Assembly (NCBI GenBank): GCA_947169265.1
Contig: CAMVPC010000006.1
Span: 46,915 to 110,914 of the forward strand
DNA: 64,000 nucleotides
Direction: 5' to 3'
From: an uncultured Prevotellaceae bacterium
GTDB lineage: Bacteria; Bacteroidota; Bacteroidia; Bacteroidales; Muribaculaceae
Made by a program: the position numbers and the translations under genes. Every line of letters begins with the position of its first letter. Within the stretch, counting starts at the first letter, position 1. This document shows positions 1 to 9,058 of this stretch, in pieces. A model generated the notes under the pieces. It saw only the letters and a list, made by a program, of their open reading frames with translations. It ran no database searches and was not told where the DNA came from.

Positions 1-458
1 AAACGAAAATTGACGAGCTCTCGCGCCAGCTCGAGCAAGTGAAGCAAGAAAACGAGCGCCTCAACAAGGACGTGGACTCGCTCAAGAGCGAGAACACCGA
101 GGTCAATCGCGAGAAAGAACGCGCCGAGAAAGAGAACGAGCGCCTTACCAACCAGCTCAACGAGTGCTACTATGTGGTGGGCACCAACAAGGAGCTCAAG
201 CAGCACAAAATCATCGAGGGCGGCTTCCTGCGCAAGACCAAGATTATGGAAGGTGAGTTCCAACGTAACTACTTCACACAGGCCGACAAGCGCTATCTCA
301 ACGAGATTCCGTTGCATAGCCGCAAGGCCAAGGTGTGGTCGAAGCACCCCGAAGGCTCTTACCAACTCGTGGATGTGGAAGGCCAAAAAGTGCTGCGCAT
401 CACCAACGCGGCCCGCTTCTGGGAGCTGTCGAACTATCTCGTGGTGCAGGTGAATTGA
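1..458 (+). CDS. Coiled-coil surface/adhesin-like protein, C-terminal part (5' truncated)
   Basis: The frame is open from the left edge (first full codon at base 3) to the stop at 456-458, so the N-terminus lies outside the window. The first 55 or so visible residues are a charged heptad-type coiled coil (QENERLNKDVDSL). A compact domain follows with YYVVGTNKELK, FLRKTKIMEGEF and a C-terminal RITN..FW..SNYLVVQVN. From memory this arrangement resembles the C-terminus of Bacteroides lipoproteins annotated as Cbp1-like collagen-binding adhesins; that link is a recollection and untested. The signal peptide or lipobox would be upstream. A strong hairpin 29 bases after the stop ends the transcript. 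Confidence 0.7.
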   Translation, partial: TKIDELSRQLEQVKQENERLNKDVDSLKSENTEVNREKERAEKENERLTNQLNECYYVVGTNKELKQHKIIEGGFLRKTKIMEGEFQRNYFTQADKRYLNEIPLHSRKAKVWSKHPEGSYQLVDVEGQKVLRITNAARFWELSNYLVVQVN

Positions 459-486
459 CCTGTGTTCCCGCGCTAAAGATAACAAG

Positions 487-515
487 TGCCCCCGTGAGCC
501 ATGCTCGCGGGGGCA
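487..515 (+). terminator. Rho-independent terminator after the coiled-coil gene
   Basis: A 13-bp stem (one G-T pair) with a 3-base loop runs from TGCCCCCG at 487-494 to CGGGGGCA at 508-515 and is followed by TTGTAGTTG. It lies between a plus-strand and a minus-strand gene that converge, so it may act for both. Confidence 0.7.
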
Positions 516-548
516 TTGTAGTTGATTGCTGACCGATTCGGGTTATTC

Positions 549-2678
549 TTAGTTGTCGGCGCTCAAGAGGATGTTGTAAAGCGCTGTGACATCGGCGGCG
601 TTGATGACCTCATCGCCGTTGACGTCGCATGTGGCCTCGTAGGTCTTGTCGTCATTGAGCAGATAGTTGTAAAGCGCTGTCACGTCGGTGCCGTTGACGA
701 AGCCGTCACAGTTCACGTCACCCGCGAGAGCCGGCGCGTCCTTGACCATCGTGATAAAGAAGTTGTGAAGCAGCAACCATCCGTGTCCGGCCACGCTGGT
801 GCAGTGGAAGCCGAAGTAGTAAACGCCGCTCTTGTCGGGCACGATGGCGTCGTTGCTATAGGTGGCTGTGACGGGCGTGTTGAGCACGAGGTGGTTGAAG
901 ATGGTTTCGTAGTTGTCGGTTTTCATGCCTTGTCCGTAGGCCACGTCCATGTAGTCGACATCGTTCGACACGGCGGTGTTGGCGTCGAAACTAATCTTGT
1001 AGGTGGCGCCGCGCTTGAGGTTGATGGGCGGCGAGAGCAGCCAGTCGTCGGCGTTTTGCGTGCGCGAGTTATAGAAAGAGGCGCGATTGCTCGAATAGCC
1101 CTTTTCCCATTTCCACACCACGCCGTCGTGGTTGTTGTCGAGCACGGTGAGCAGGTTGAAGCTGGCCGCGGAGTTAAAGTAGTTGGTATAGGGTACGTCG
1201 AGCGCGGGTCCGATGACCGCTTTGTTCGACACAGCCGCGTCGCCCACCATGGTGTGGTGAACGGCCTCAACCTTATATTGATAAGGTGCGAGTATGGTCG
1301 GGTCGAAATCTTCGCTGAACTCGTTGCCGGTGATGTTCTCACCCACCAGGACGTTGTCGGGCAGTCGGTACACGTTATAGGTCAATCCGTCGGGGTCGAG
1401 GTCCAGTCCGTTGATGCCGGTAGTGGGTGCGCTCCAAGTGATGGCCGATTGCTTGGTGTCGTAGCTGTAGTCGAACACGACGTCGGTGGGAGCGTTGGGT
1501 GTTTCGGCACCCACATAGGTCTTGACCTTGGTCTTGGGGCTATCGCCGGCCTCGTTGGCCACGACGACGGCAAATTCCACGTTGCCGGCTGGCGCGGTAA
1601 CCTCAACGACGGCCTGTGCTCCGGCCTCCACGGTTCCGGTGGCGATTTGCTCATCGTTGGCGGTGATGACGTAATTGAGCGTGCCTGTGAGGGGGTCGCC
1701 GGCATAAGTCGTCGTGGGAGCGGTGAACGAGATGGTGCCGGTGGTGGCGGCGCCCTCAAAGTTCGCGGCAAGATTAGTCACTGCTGCGGGTGCGTCGTCG
1801 GCCGCTGCGGGTTCTTTGACAACGAGGTTGACGATCCAAGCGTTGTCGGGCGTGGCCATCAGCCGCGTGGCCGAAACCGAACCAATGGTGGGGTCAATTT
1901 CATAGATATAGCCCTGTTGGGTGGTGAGCACCACAGCCCAGTAGAACTTGCCTGTGCGCTTGTCGAAAGTCATCGTGCTGGGGTTGGTCGAAATGTCGCT
2001 GATGCCCATGTCGCCCAGCGGCAGCACCTCAATCTCGTTGCCGCTGCCGACATTGGCGGTGCTGATGGCGTAGAGCCACCCGTCCATGCCCACGCCGTAG
2101 AGCACGCCCTTGTCGTTGAATGCAATGGCTGCCATGGGAATAGAGGCGTTGCCCAGGATGGTGCGTGAGGGGACGTCGCTGGTGAAGTCAATTTCGGCGA
2201 GTTTGCGGTTAAGCACCTGCCAGCTCGTGTTGAAATTGTAGAAAATGCCGTAGTTTTTTCCGGTGATAGGGTCGTGGGCCATGCCACAGCTCGAGATGTA
2301 GTTGCGGTCCATGTCGCCGAGTACCACGGCGCGCGTGCGTTCCCACGTTTCCATGTCATATTCCACATGGTAGAGCTGATAAGTGTTGGTTTGGTCAAAG
2401 TCATCCCAAATGGTTTTGAAGTGGATGCCTTTCATCAGTCCGTCTTCGTAGACGGCTCCGCCCAGTGGGGCCTGATACACGTCTTGGCCTTCGGTGAGCT
2501 TGGTGAGTGTGGCGCCGGCAAGGTCAAATTCGTAGATGCCCTCGCGGTGGTTGTCGGTAGTCCACGAGTCGGCTTTGACCACACCGCAGAAAAACTTGGG
2601 AGAATACTCCCGGGCTTGTGTCATGAAACAGCCGGTGGCGATAGCCAGCAGTGTGAGGATGGTTTTTGTCGTTTTCAT
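549..2678 (-). CDS. Secreted multidomain protein with C-terminal dockerin
   Basis: 709 residues. The ATG at 2678 was chosen because it opens a clear signal peptide (MKTTKTILTLLAIATGCFMTQA); the open frame extends 87 codons further upstream inside the HAD gene but in shadow sequence. Residues of about 25-280 look like a repeated beta-propeller-like region (FDLAGATLTKL, YAISTANV, YEIDPTIGSVS). Fibronectin-III-like segments follow (about 295-490), then a jelly-roll 'cleaved adhesin/choice-of-anchor J' type domain (about 496-640; DDWLLSPPINL). The end is a type I dockerin with two Ca-binding loops (DVNCDGFVNGTDVTALYNYL and DVNGDEVINAADVTALYNIL). Probably exported and part of an extracellular assembly; the substrate is unknown. 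It starts 19 bases after the HAD gene stop and may be co-transcribed with it. Confidence 0.8.
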   Translation of the reverse strand: MKTTKTILTLLAIATGCFMTQAREYSPKFFCGVVKADSWTTDNHREGIYEFDLAGATLTKLTEGQDVYQAPLGGAVYEDGLMKGIHFKTIWDDFDQTNTYQLYHVEYDMETWERTRAVVLGDMDRNYISSCGMAHDPITGKNYGIFYNFNTSWQVLNRKLAEIDFTSDVPSRTILGNASIPMAAIAFNDKGVLYGVGMDGWLYAISTANVGSGNEIEVLPLGDMGISDISTNPSTMTFDKRTGKFYWAVVLTTQQGYIYEIDPTIGSVSATRLMATPDNAWIVNLVVKEPAAADDAPAAVTNLAANFEGAATTGTISFTAPTTTYAGDPLTGTLNYVITANDEQIATGTVEAGAQAVVEVTAPAGNVEFAVVVANEAGDSPKTKVKTYVGAETPNAPTDVVFDYSYDTKQSAITWSAPTTGINGLDLDPDGLTYNVYRLPDNVLVGENITGNEFSEDFDPTILAPYQYKVEAVHHTMVGDAAVSNKAVIGPALDVPYTNYFNSAASFNLLTVLDNNHDGVVWKWEKGYSSNRASFYNSRTQNADDWLLSPPINLKRGATYKISFDANTAVSNDVDYMDVAYGQGMKTDNYETIFNHLVLNTPVTATYSNDAIVPDKSGVYYFGFHCTSVAGHGWLLLHNFFITMVKDAPALAGDVNCDGFVNGTDVTALYNYLLNDDKTYEATCDVNGDEVINAADVTALYNILLSADN

Positions 2679-2697
2679 AAATAGTTTATAAGGGTGA

Positions 2698-3408
2698 TTA
2701 GATGATGTCGAGGAGTTCGGTGAGCCGTGTGATGGTGAAACGGTCGCCTTGAGGGTGTAGCTGGGCGTCTTCGTCGGGTGTCCAGCCCTTTCCCTTGAGC
2801 CAAACGGCTTGGCAGCCCAGTTCGATGGCCGGCAGGATGTCTTTCTTGAGGCTGTCGCCCACCACGAGCACCTCGTCGGGCCGCAATTCAAGTGCGTCGA
2901 CGCCGAGGCGGAACAGCGTGGGGTTGGGCTTGCGCACACCCACCATGGCGCTCTCGATGATGCCCTTGAAATAATGTCGCACGTTGTAGGCGCGCAGCAC
3001 GGTGTCGATGTTGCCGTAGAAGTTGCTCACCAGCATCATGGGGAACCGCTGGGCGAGGGTGTTGAGCACGGGCCGCGCCTCTTCGAGGCATTGGCGGGCG
3101 GCCCGGTCACATCGCGTGGCGAGGAGTTTGGCCAGCAGTAGCGGCTGTTGCCGCAGGTCGTGGCCGTGTTCTTCGAGCCATTGCAACTCAAGGGTCATTT
3201 TCTTGAGCAGCAGGGTGTAGAAGTCGTCCTCGGGGTGGATGTGGCGTATGCGGGCAAGTTCTCGCTCGGCATAGACGTAAGCGTCGCGAAAGGTGTCCTT
3301 GTCGATGGGTACCTGCTCGTCGCGGTAGGCGTTCCAAATCACTTCGCTCCAGTGCACACCTCGGCTGTCGAGGGTGCCTCCGTAGTCAAAAATCAAGCCT
3401 TTAATCAT
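2698..3408 (-). CDS. HAD-superfamily hydrolase (probable phosphatase)
   Basis: 236 residues. HAD motif I is FDYGGTLD (nucleophile Asp8; the usual second Asp is Gly, as in many HAD phosphatases). Motif II is the Ser of MLVSNFYG, and motif IV is VVGDSLKKDI, followed by a typical 'GCQAVWLKG' strand. The helical cap lies between about residues 20 and 100. It is the fourth gene of a closely spaced minus-strand set with a nucleotidyltransferase, an ATP-grasp protein and a CDP-alcohol phosphatidyltransferase, so a plausible role is removing phosphate from the phosphorylated product of that transferase. The substrate cannot be read from sequence. Confidence 0.85.
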   Translation of the reverse strand: MIKGLIFDYGGTLDSRGVHWSEVIWNAYRDEQVPIDKDTFRDAYVYAERELARIRHIHPEDDFYTLLLKKMTLELQWLEEHGHDLRQQPLLLAKLLATRCDRAARQCLEEARPVLNTLAQRFPMMLVSNFYGNIDTVLRAYNVRHYFKGIIESAMVGVRKPNPTLFRLGVDALELRPDEVLVVGDSLKKDILPAIELGCQAVWLKGKGWTPDEDAQLHPQGDRFTITRLTELLDII

Positions 3409-3435
3409 GAGTTGTTGTATGGTGTAAAGAGGGAT

Positions 3436-4392
3436 TTATGCTTTGAGCTCGGCCGAGAGAGTTCGGCAAGCCTTTTCATGCCGCAGCACCATGTAGAGGA
3501 GCATGAGGTTGAGCACCACGAGCTCGAAGGCGAAGTAAAGCCAGGGCACCTGGAAGATGACGCTCAAGAACATGGCAATGATGCGCGTGTTGAACGACAG
3601 CATGTTAGTGTATTTCATCAGCGGGAAGCTCAGGCGGCGGAAGCGGTCGCGGAACGACTGCGGCGGCATGGTCTCGCCGTAGCGGTCGCGCAAGTCGCGT
3701 CGCAACTGCTGCATGGCCGGTGTCATGACTTCCTGGTTGGCGGTGTAGTTGCGGTACACCTTCATGGTAAGTCGCTTGAAGAATCCGTTCTTGCTCTTTT
3801 CGGCCTCATATTGCGCGTCGAGTTGCGCCGTGCTGTCGAGCTCGCTACCCTCCTTGCCCTTGAGGAAATAGAGGTGGAACTGGCGGTAGTAGTCGGCCAT
3901 GGCGGCTTGCTTGGCGTGGCACACGCCGGCGGCCACAGCCATCACCCAAATAACCCAGGGATGTTCGGCAAAGAAGTCGCCGCACAGCTTGTCGCCGAAG
4001 TGTAGCTCGCGAAAGACGAGCGCGAAGTAGATGGCGACGAACCAAAAGTCGCCGCTCACGCCGTCGAGGATGCGTCCCAGGCGGCTGTATTGCCCGGTGA
4101 GTCGCGCCAACTGGCCGTCGGCGCTGTCAAACGAGTTGGCCCACACGATGAGGGCGATACCCAGCCAGTTGAGCCACAACCAGGGTTGTTCACCCCAGTA
4201 GAGGAGTATGCCGCCGGCCACGCCCAGGAAGATGGAGGCGATGGTGATGGCGTTGGGGGTGATGCCCAGTCGCGCTGCGAGCTTGGCCCACGCGAATCCG
4301 AGCGGACGATAGAAGAAAAGGTCGATATGCTCCTCGGTGTCGCTCGACTTGAGCGATGCCCGGTATTCTTCTCTCAGTTTCTTGATGTTCAT
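3436..4392 (-). CDS. CDP-alcohol phosphatidyltransferase family membrane enzyme
   Basis: 318 residues with several membrane segments. The family signature is at about residues 88-114: DSADGQLAR, then 8 residues, GRILD. The last Asp comes after four residues (DGVSGD) rather than the three of the textbook D-x2-DG-x2-AR-x8-G-x3-D-x3-D pattern; I have a recollection of other Bacteroidetes members with the same spacing. These enzymes exchange CMP on a CDP-activated alcohol for a second alcohol, making a phosphodiester. The neighbouring nucleotidyltransferase could make the CDP donor and the HAD protein could dephosphorylate the product. The six bases to the upstream ATP-grasp gene imply one transcript. 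The actual alcohol (inositol, another polyol or a glycerol lipid) is unknown. Confidence 0.85.
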   Translation of the reverse strand: MNIKKLREEYRASLKSSDTEEHIDLFFYRPLGFAWAKLAARLGITPNAITIASIFLGVAGGILLYWGEQPWLWLNWLGIALIVWANSFDSADGQLARLTGQYSRLGRILDGVSGDFWFVAIYFALVFRELHFGDKLCGDFFAEHPWVIWVMAVAAGVCHAKQAAMADYYRQFHLYFLKGKEGSELDSTAQLDAQYEAEKSKNGFFKRLTMKVYRNYTANQEVMTPAMQQLRRDLRDRYGETMPPQSFRDRFRRLSFPLMKYTNMLSFNTRIIAMFLSVIFQVPWLYFAFELVVLNLMLLYMVLRHEKACRTLSAELKA

Positions 4393-4398
4393 CGGCAG

Positions 4399-5274
4399 TT
4401 AGGCTTTCTTGTGGTTCTTGATGATTTGCAGGATGTGCTTGGCGATATGGGGCGCGGCCTCGGTGCGGCACGGGGCGAAGCTGGGCCAGTCGTTGAAGTC
4501 GATGATTTTCACGTCGCCGTCGCGGCCCACGATGCAGTCGCCGCCATAGATTTCGACGTTGAGCTCGCGCGCCGCGCGGTTGCACATGTCTTTGAGTGCC
4601 TGCTCGTCGAATGGCAGTCCCTTGGAGTGCCCGTTAATGGCCTCGTGCCCATACTTTGAGTGCCCTTCGTCGAAGGGGTAGAACCAAAAGAAATAGTTGG
4701 TGTCCTTAACACCGTAGAACTTGATGAGGTCGCCCACAAGGTGGATGTTGATGACGGCGCGTTTGATGCCGCGCAGGAAATACTCTTGCAGCACTTCCTG
4801 GGCCTCCTCGGCGTGCCGCACATAGGAAACGTCTTCCTTGTGCATGGCGTGGAAGTCGCCACGTTTTATCCAGCACCTTTTGAAACCGGCTTTTTCGAGC
4901 ATGGGCTTGATGACCTCGTTAGTGTTGACGATGAGGCTTTCGGGGTAGGGGATGCCATTGCCCAGCAAGATGCGTGTCATGCGTTCGCGGGTGCAGTTCT
5001 CGATGCCGTAGCCCGAGTTGATGACGAGTCGTCCCTCGTCTTCGAGCCGTTGCAGGTTTTTGATGGACTGGTGCTCGCGGCACATGCTCAGGATGATGGC
5101 CTCGTCGAGCTTGCCGCCGGTGGCGTTGAATTGTTCTTCGCTGTAAGTGTTGACAATGCAGCCGCGCTTGCGCAGCTGGTTGGCGGTCTCGTTGAAGATG
5201 GCGGCGTCGTTGCCGATGTGGTTAGGCGAATAGGCTCCGGCTCTCATGATGCCGGCGATGATGATTTCAGCCAT
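4399..5274 (-). CDS. ATP-grasp domain protein
   Basis: 291 residues; the ATG at 5274 gives MAEIIIAGIMRAG, the natural start of a Rossmann-like first strand. ATP-grasp features are a lysine strand (RCWIKRGD), an AINGHSKG loop and the metal-binding end IYGGDCIVGRDGDVKIIDFN, in which the D..D.N triad replaces the more usual D..E.N. ATP-grasp enzymes join a carboxylate to an amine or thiol through an acyl-phosphate. Set between a nucleotidyltransferase and a CDP-alcohol transferase, it may attach an amino acid or similar group to the head group. Specificity is not predictable here. Thirteen bases separate it from the upstream gene. Confidence 0.75.
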   Translation of the reverse strand: MAEIIIAGIMRAGAYSPNHIGNDAAIFNETANQLRKRGCIVNTYSEEQFNATGGKLDEAIILSMCREHQSIKNLQRLEDEGRLVINSGYGIENCTRERMTRILLGNGIPYPESLIVNTNEVIKPMLEKAGFKRCWIKRGDFHAMHKEDVSYVRHAEEAQEVLQEYFLRGIKRAVINIHLVGDLIKFYGVKDTNYFFWFYPFDEGHSKYGHEAINGHSKGLPFDEQALKDMCNRAARELNVEIYGGDCIVGRDGDVKIIDFNDWPSFAPCRTEAAPHIAKHILQIIKNHKKA

Positions 5275-5287
5275 GAGAATAGTTGTT

Positions 5288-6007
5288 TTATTGAATAGTT
5301 GTATTTTCGTGAAGGAATTGTTGGGCGGTGGCGATGTCGCCGGCGTGGTCCACATCGACAATTTTGTCGATGGAGAACGCTTTGAGCGAGAATCCGGCCT
5401 CGACGAGGGCGCGCTGGAAGTTGCGCATGCGGCTCACGCCGCGCGCGATGCAGTCGTCGAGCACGGGGAATGCCTTGTGGGTCATGGCGTAGACCCCGCC
5501 ACTCACATATTTAGCTTTTTGTCCGTCGTTCTTGTCGAGAAAGGCGGTGATGATGTCGTTGTCGTCGGTGGCCACCCACAGCGGCTTCTCGTCGTCGACC
5601 CAGGGCGTGACGGCCCACAGTCCGTCGTGCTCGTCGTCGGCCTGAAAGGCGTCAATGTAGCGTGCGAAGTCGTCTTCGCGGAAGATGGTGTCGACAGTGG
5701 TGAGACAGAATTTTCCCTCGGGCATGACGCGGCTCAGCTCCCACAGGCTATGCATGGAGCTGGGCGTGGTTTTTACCACCACCTGCAGGCAGGGAAGGGT
5801 TTCTTGCAGTTGGCGCAAATAGTCGTGCACCTGTGTCATGAATTCGTTGGTGATGACAGTGATGTGCTCGGCGTTGTGGCGCGCGAAGATGTGGATGAGC
5901 CGCCCTATCATGGGCTCGCCGTCGAGTCGCACGAGCGGCTTGGGCAGTGCTATGCCCTCTTGGGCCAGTCGCGAGCCTTCACCGGCGGCAATTATAGCAT
6001 AATTCAT
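5288..6007 (-). CDS. Nucleotidyltransferase (sugar/polyol-phosphate NTP transferase family)
   Basis: 239 residues. The N-terminus has the NTP-transferase signature AAGEGSRLAQEG followed by ALPKPLVRLDGEPMI, which binds NTP phosphates and metal. Mid-protein LTTVDTIFRED supplies the metal-binding Asp. The length suits a stand-alone single-domain enzyme such as a CTP- or GTP-dependent sugar-phosphate or inositol-phosphate nucleotidyltransferase. With the CDP-alcohol phosphatidyltransferase two genes downstream, the likely activity is CTP:polyol-phosphate cytidylyltransferase; this is inference from context. It begins 44 bases after pdxA ends, on the same strand, so the two may share a transcript. 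Confidence 0.8.
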   Translation of the reverse strand: MNYAIIAAGEGSRLAQEGIALPKPLVRLDGEPMIGRLIHIFARHNAEHITVITNEFMTQVHDYLRQLQETLPCLQVVVKTTPSSMHSLWELSRVMPEGKFCLTTVDTIFREDDFARYIDAFQADDEHDGLWAVTPWVDDEKPLWVATDDNDIITAFLDKNDGQKAKYVSGGVYAMTHKAFPVLDDCIARGVSRMRNFQRALVEAGFSLKAFSIDKIVDVDHAGDIATAQQFLHENTTIQ

Positions 6008-6051
6008 TGTGAAAAGTAGTTACCGTTTTCTTGCGTGGTTAAAGTAGTGAA

Positions 6052-7158
6052 TTATTTTTCGTCGTCGTCCTTGGTGAGGTCGAGCACCACATTGTCGCGG
6101 CCGCGGTCGTGGTAGAGCTTGCGCAGGGGATTGGCGTGTGCCTCGTCCCAGGTGGCGCGGTGCCGTGCGATGTCGATAGCCGTGAAAATGGCATGGCGGA
6201 ACGACACGGGGCTGGCCAGCCCCTGTCCGGTGATGTCGTAGCCCGTGCCGTGGTCGGGGCTTGTGCGCACAAAGGGCAGTCCGGCGGTATAATTCACTCC
6301 TTCGTCCATGGCCAGCGCCTTGAAGGGCGCCAGTCCCTGGTCGTGATACATGGCCAGCACGCCGTCGAAGCGTCGGTAGAGCTTGCTGCCGAAGAAGCCG
6401 TCGGCGGCATAGGGGCCGAAACACAGTACTTTGTGTTGCTCGAGGGCTTGGGCGATGGCCGGCGCGATGATGTCTTGCTCTTCGTTGCCCAGCAAACCGT
6501 TCTCGCCGGCATGGGGGTTGAGTGATAGCACGGCGATGCGCGGAGCCTCGATGCCGAAGTCGCGCTTTAGCGAGCGGTCGAAGGCCGTGAGTTTCTCGAG
6601 GATGGCTTCGGGGGTGATGGCCTCGGGCACGCGTGCCAGTGGCAGGTGAGTAGTGACGAGTGCCACGCGCAGGTCGTCGTGGCACAATACCATGAGCGCC
6701 TTGTGGTCGTCGCCGGCCACCGCCTCAAGATAGTCGGTGTGTCCGTTGAACTTGAACAGCTCGCTCTGGATGTTGTCTTTGTTGATGGGTGCCGTGACGA
6801 GAACGTCGATTTCCTCCCGGGTTAAGTCGCGTGTGGCGGCTTCGAGGCACTGGCGGGCGATGTCGCCGGCGATTTTGCTGGGCTTACCCATGTCGATTTT
6901 GGTGTCGCCGTCCACCACGTTTATCAGGTTGATGGTGCCCGGCTTGACCTCACCGATGTGGCGCGCCACATGATATTGCAGTGCCGGCAGGTCCAGGGCC
7001 TTACGGTGGTAGGAGAGTACCTTCCCCGAGCCGTAGATGACTGGGGTGCAAAGCTCAAGCATTTCGATGTCGGCCAGCGTTTTGAGGATGATTTCGGGGC
7101 CAATTCCGTTGGAGTCGCCCAGGGTGATGCCCACTATCATTTTTTCTTCGTTATCCAT
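6052..7158 (-). CDS. pdxA: 4-hydroxythreonine-4-phosphate dehydrogenase
   Basis: 368 residues, about 35 more than E. coli PdxA. It oxidises 4-phosphohydroxy-L-threonine with NAD in the DXP-dependent route to pyridoxal 5'-phosphate. Diagnostic segments are the N-terminal GITLGDSNGIGPEIILK, the metal-site FNGHTDYLE and YHDQGLAPFKAL, and the substrate-binding GLPFVRTSPDHGTGYDI near the end. PLP is the cofactor of the KamA and KamDE aminomutases encoded further along, although nothing ties the loci together. The ATG at 7158 is preferred over an internal Met at codon 7, because both sit just before the first strand. The 206 bases upstream hold no clear gene. Confidence 0.95.
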   Translation of the reverse strand: MDNEEKMIVGITLGDSNGIGPEIILKTLADIEMLELCTPVIYGSGKVLSYHRKALDLPALQYHVARHIGEVKPGTINLINVVDGDTKIDMGKPSKIAGDIARQCLEAATRDLTREEIDVLVTAPINKDNIQSELFKFNGHTDYLEAVAGDDHKALMVLCHDDLRVALVTTHLPLARVPEAITPEAILEKLTAFDRSLKRDFGIEAPRIAVLSLNPHAGENGLLGNEEQDIIAPAIAQALEQHKVLCFGPYAADGFFGSKLYRRFDGVLAMYHDQGLAPFKALAMDEGVNYTAGLPFVRTSPDHGTGYDITGQGLASPVSFRHAIFTAIDIARHRATWDEAHANPLRKLYHDRGRDNVVLDLTKDDDEK

Positions 7159-7364
7159 TGTTTATTTGTTTTTAGGCGGCGCGGCTCAAGGCCGTCACCG
7201 ATTGCGTAGTGTTGAAAAAAGCCTGCTAAATTACTCATTTTTTCTCAAAAGAGCAAAAAATTGACCGATATCAAAGCAGCTTGGTGAATGTGCGGGTTTC
7301 ACCATGAAGGTGCCCGCCTTGTGTAGATGGTCATTCAAATGCCTGATTGAAAGCAATGTAACAG

Positions 7365-8930
7365 TTATTCGCCAGCCACTTTCCACTCTTTGAGGGTGCG
7401 GGCCTCGGGGTCGACGACGACGCCCACCTTGACCTTGCGGCGGCGGTCGTTCCAGTAGGGGATGAGGTAATCGCGCTCGTTGATTTGGGCCAGGGCATCG
7501 TCGACGGTAGCCGCGCCGTCGATTTTGAGTTCGAGCACGTAGATGGTGTGCCGGTTCTTGAGCGTGACGTCGCAGCGGCCACGCGCGTTACGCACCTCGG
7601 TGAGCGTCTCGATGCCCACGCAGTCAAACACAATCTTGAGTATCGTCTCGAAATCGCGTTCCGTCTTGTTGCTCAAGTCGTAAGGCAGCGACGACATGTA
7701 GCTCTTCACGGCCTCGAGCGCGGCGTCGATATCGTCGTCGAGGATGGCGCGCTGCACTACTCTCACCAGGTGTCGGTTGTCGTTGACATTCGGGCTGAGG
7801 TAACGTGGCATGAGGGTGCGGAAGAGCCCGCGGCTCACTTCGCCGTTGGGGATACCTAAGGTGTAAAGTCCGGTCGGTTTCTCGTAATCCTTGATGGTGA
7901 GATAACCACTCTGGTAAAGGATTGCCACGGCGCTCTCCATGTTGTCGAACGGCTGGTCGAAATCGTAGTCGTACATTTTGGTCTGCTCAAGATCAGTAAT
8001 GCTGAAGTTATACACTTCGAGCACTTTGAGTAGCGCCGAGGGCGTCGCGCTCGAAAACCAATAGTCCTTGAGCATGAGTGATTGGAACACGTTCACCAGG
8101 CTGAACGGGTTGTAGATTTCGGTCATTCCGGGGCCGAAACGGTAGCCGTCGTAGCGCTCGCGCAGCATTTCGAGCATCTCGTCGTAGTCGACCTCATATT
8201 CTTGTGCCATAAGCGCGATTTCGGGCTGGAAATTGTCCTCCAGCTCCCGCTGCGTGATGCCGCACAAGCCTTCCATATCACGGTTCATCGAGATGTTCGA
8301 GAGGTTGTTGATGGTCGAGAAAATAGACATTTGCGAGAACTTGGTGATACCCGTGAGGAAGACGAAACGCAGGTGCTCGGCCATGTTTTTCACCGGGCCG
8401 TAGAACGTGTTGTAAATCGAGCGGATGACTTGCAGCTTCTCGGGCTCGTCGATGACATTGAGCACCGGCGAGTCATACTCGTCGAAAATCAGCACCGCGC
8501 GATGCCCCGTGCGCTCGTGCGCCGCGATAATGAGCTTCTCAAGTCTGCCGCCAAACGAGAGTTCCTCATTATTCAAACCATATTTCTTCTCGAAATCGGC
8601 CAATATGGAGTTGATGGAAACTTTCACGTAATGGGGATCGTCGTTTTTGCAGCGCGACATGTCGAAGTGGAAGACGGGGTATCGCGTCCAGTCTTTCTCG
8701 ATCCGATCGATAGCCAGGCCCTCGAAAAGGTCCCTGCGGCCCAGAAAGTAGTATTTGAGCGTGGAGCACAGCAACGACTTGCCGAAACGGCGCGGCCGGC
8801 TCAAGAATATCGCGTTTCCATAATTGTTGGCCAAGCGATAGACATACTCGGTTTTATCGACATAGACAAAACCACCGCTGCGAATTGTCTCAAAGTCCTG
8901 CACGCCGGCAGGGAAACGTCTTCTTTCCAT
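7365..8930 (-). CDS. AAA-ATPase-like / PD-(D/E)XK nuclease-like protein, copy 1
   Basis: 521 residues; the ATG at 8930 (MERRRFPAGVQDF) matches the start of the paralogue at 53756-55324. The N-terminal half is the 'AAA-ATPase-like' domain common in Bacteroidales: a P-loop RPRRFGKSLL at about residues 38-47 and Walker B AVLIFDEYDSPV. The C-terminal quarter has a PD-(D/E)XK-type core, RGRCDVTLKNR followed by YVLELKIDG, where D and ExK would bind metal. The role of these multi-copy genes is not established. A possible promoter -7 box (CAAATTTA on the plus strand, 8971-8978) lies 41 bases upstream without a good -33 partner. Confidence 0.85.
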   Translation of the reverse strand: MERRRFPAGVQDFETIRSGGFVYVDKTEYVYRLANNYGNAIFLSRPRRFGKSLLCSTLKYYFLGRRDLFEGLAIDRIEKDWTRYPVFHFDMSRCKNDDPHYVKVSINSILADFEKKYGLNNEELSFGGRLEKLIIAAHERTGHRAVLIFDEYDSPVLNVIDEPEKLQVIRSIYNTFYGPVKNMAEHLRFVFLTGITKFSQMSIFSTINNLSNISMNRDMEGLCGITQRELEDNFQPEIALMAQEYEVDYDEMLEMLRERYDGYRFGPGMTEIYNPFSLVNVFQSLMLKDYWFSSATPSALLKVLEVYNFSITDLEQTKMYDYDFDQPFDNMESAVAILYQSGYLTIKDYEKPTGLYTLGIPNGEVSRGLFRTLMPRYLSPNVNDNRHLVRVVQRAILDDDIDAALEAVKSYMSSLPYDLSNKTERDFETILKIVFDCVGIETLTEVRNARGRCDVTLKNRHTIYVLELKIDGAATVDDALAQINERDYLIPYWNDRRRKVKVGVVVDPEARTLKEWKVAGE

Positions 8931-9058
8931 TTTTTCGTGCGTTGAGGTGAGCAAAAACAAATTCAACCCACAAATTTAAGAAAAAAAGTTGAAATCACAT
9001 AATAATAAGCGCTATTGAGGCTATTGAGGCGGCAAAGCGTCAAATGTGCACACGGAAA

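Noticed and set aside
522..2168. 548-codon plus-strand frame opposite the first dockerin gene
   Set aside because: An antisense shadow of GC-rich codons; rich in Val/Gly/His/Asp, with no domain, while the minus strand encodes a clear signal peptide and dockerin.
2679..2939. Longer N-terminus for the first dockerin protein
   Set aside because: It would lie inside the HAD gene and bury the signal peptide.
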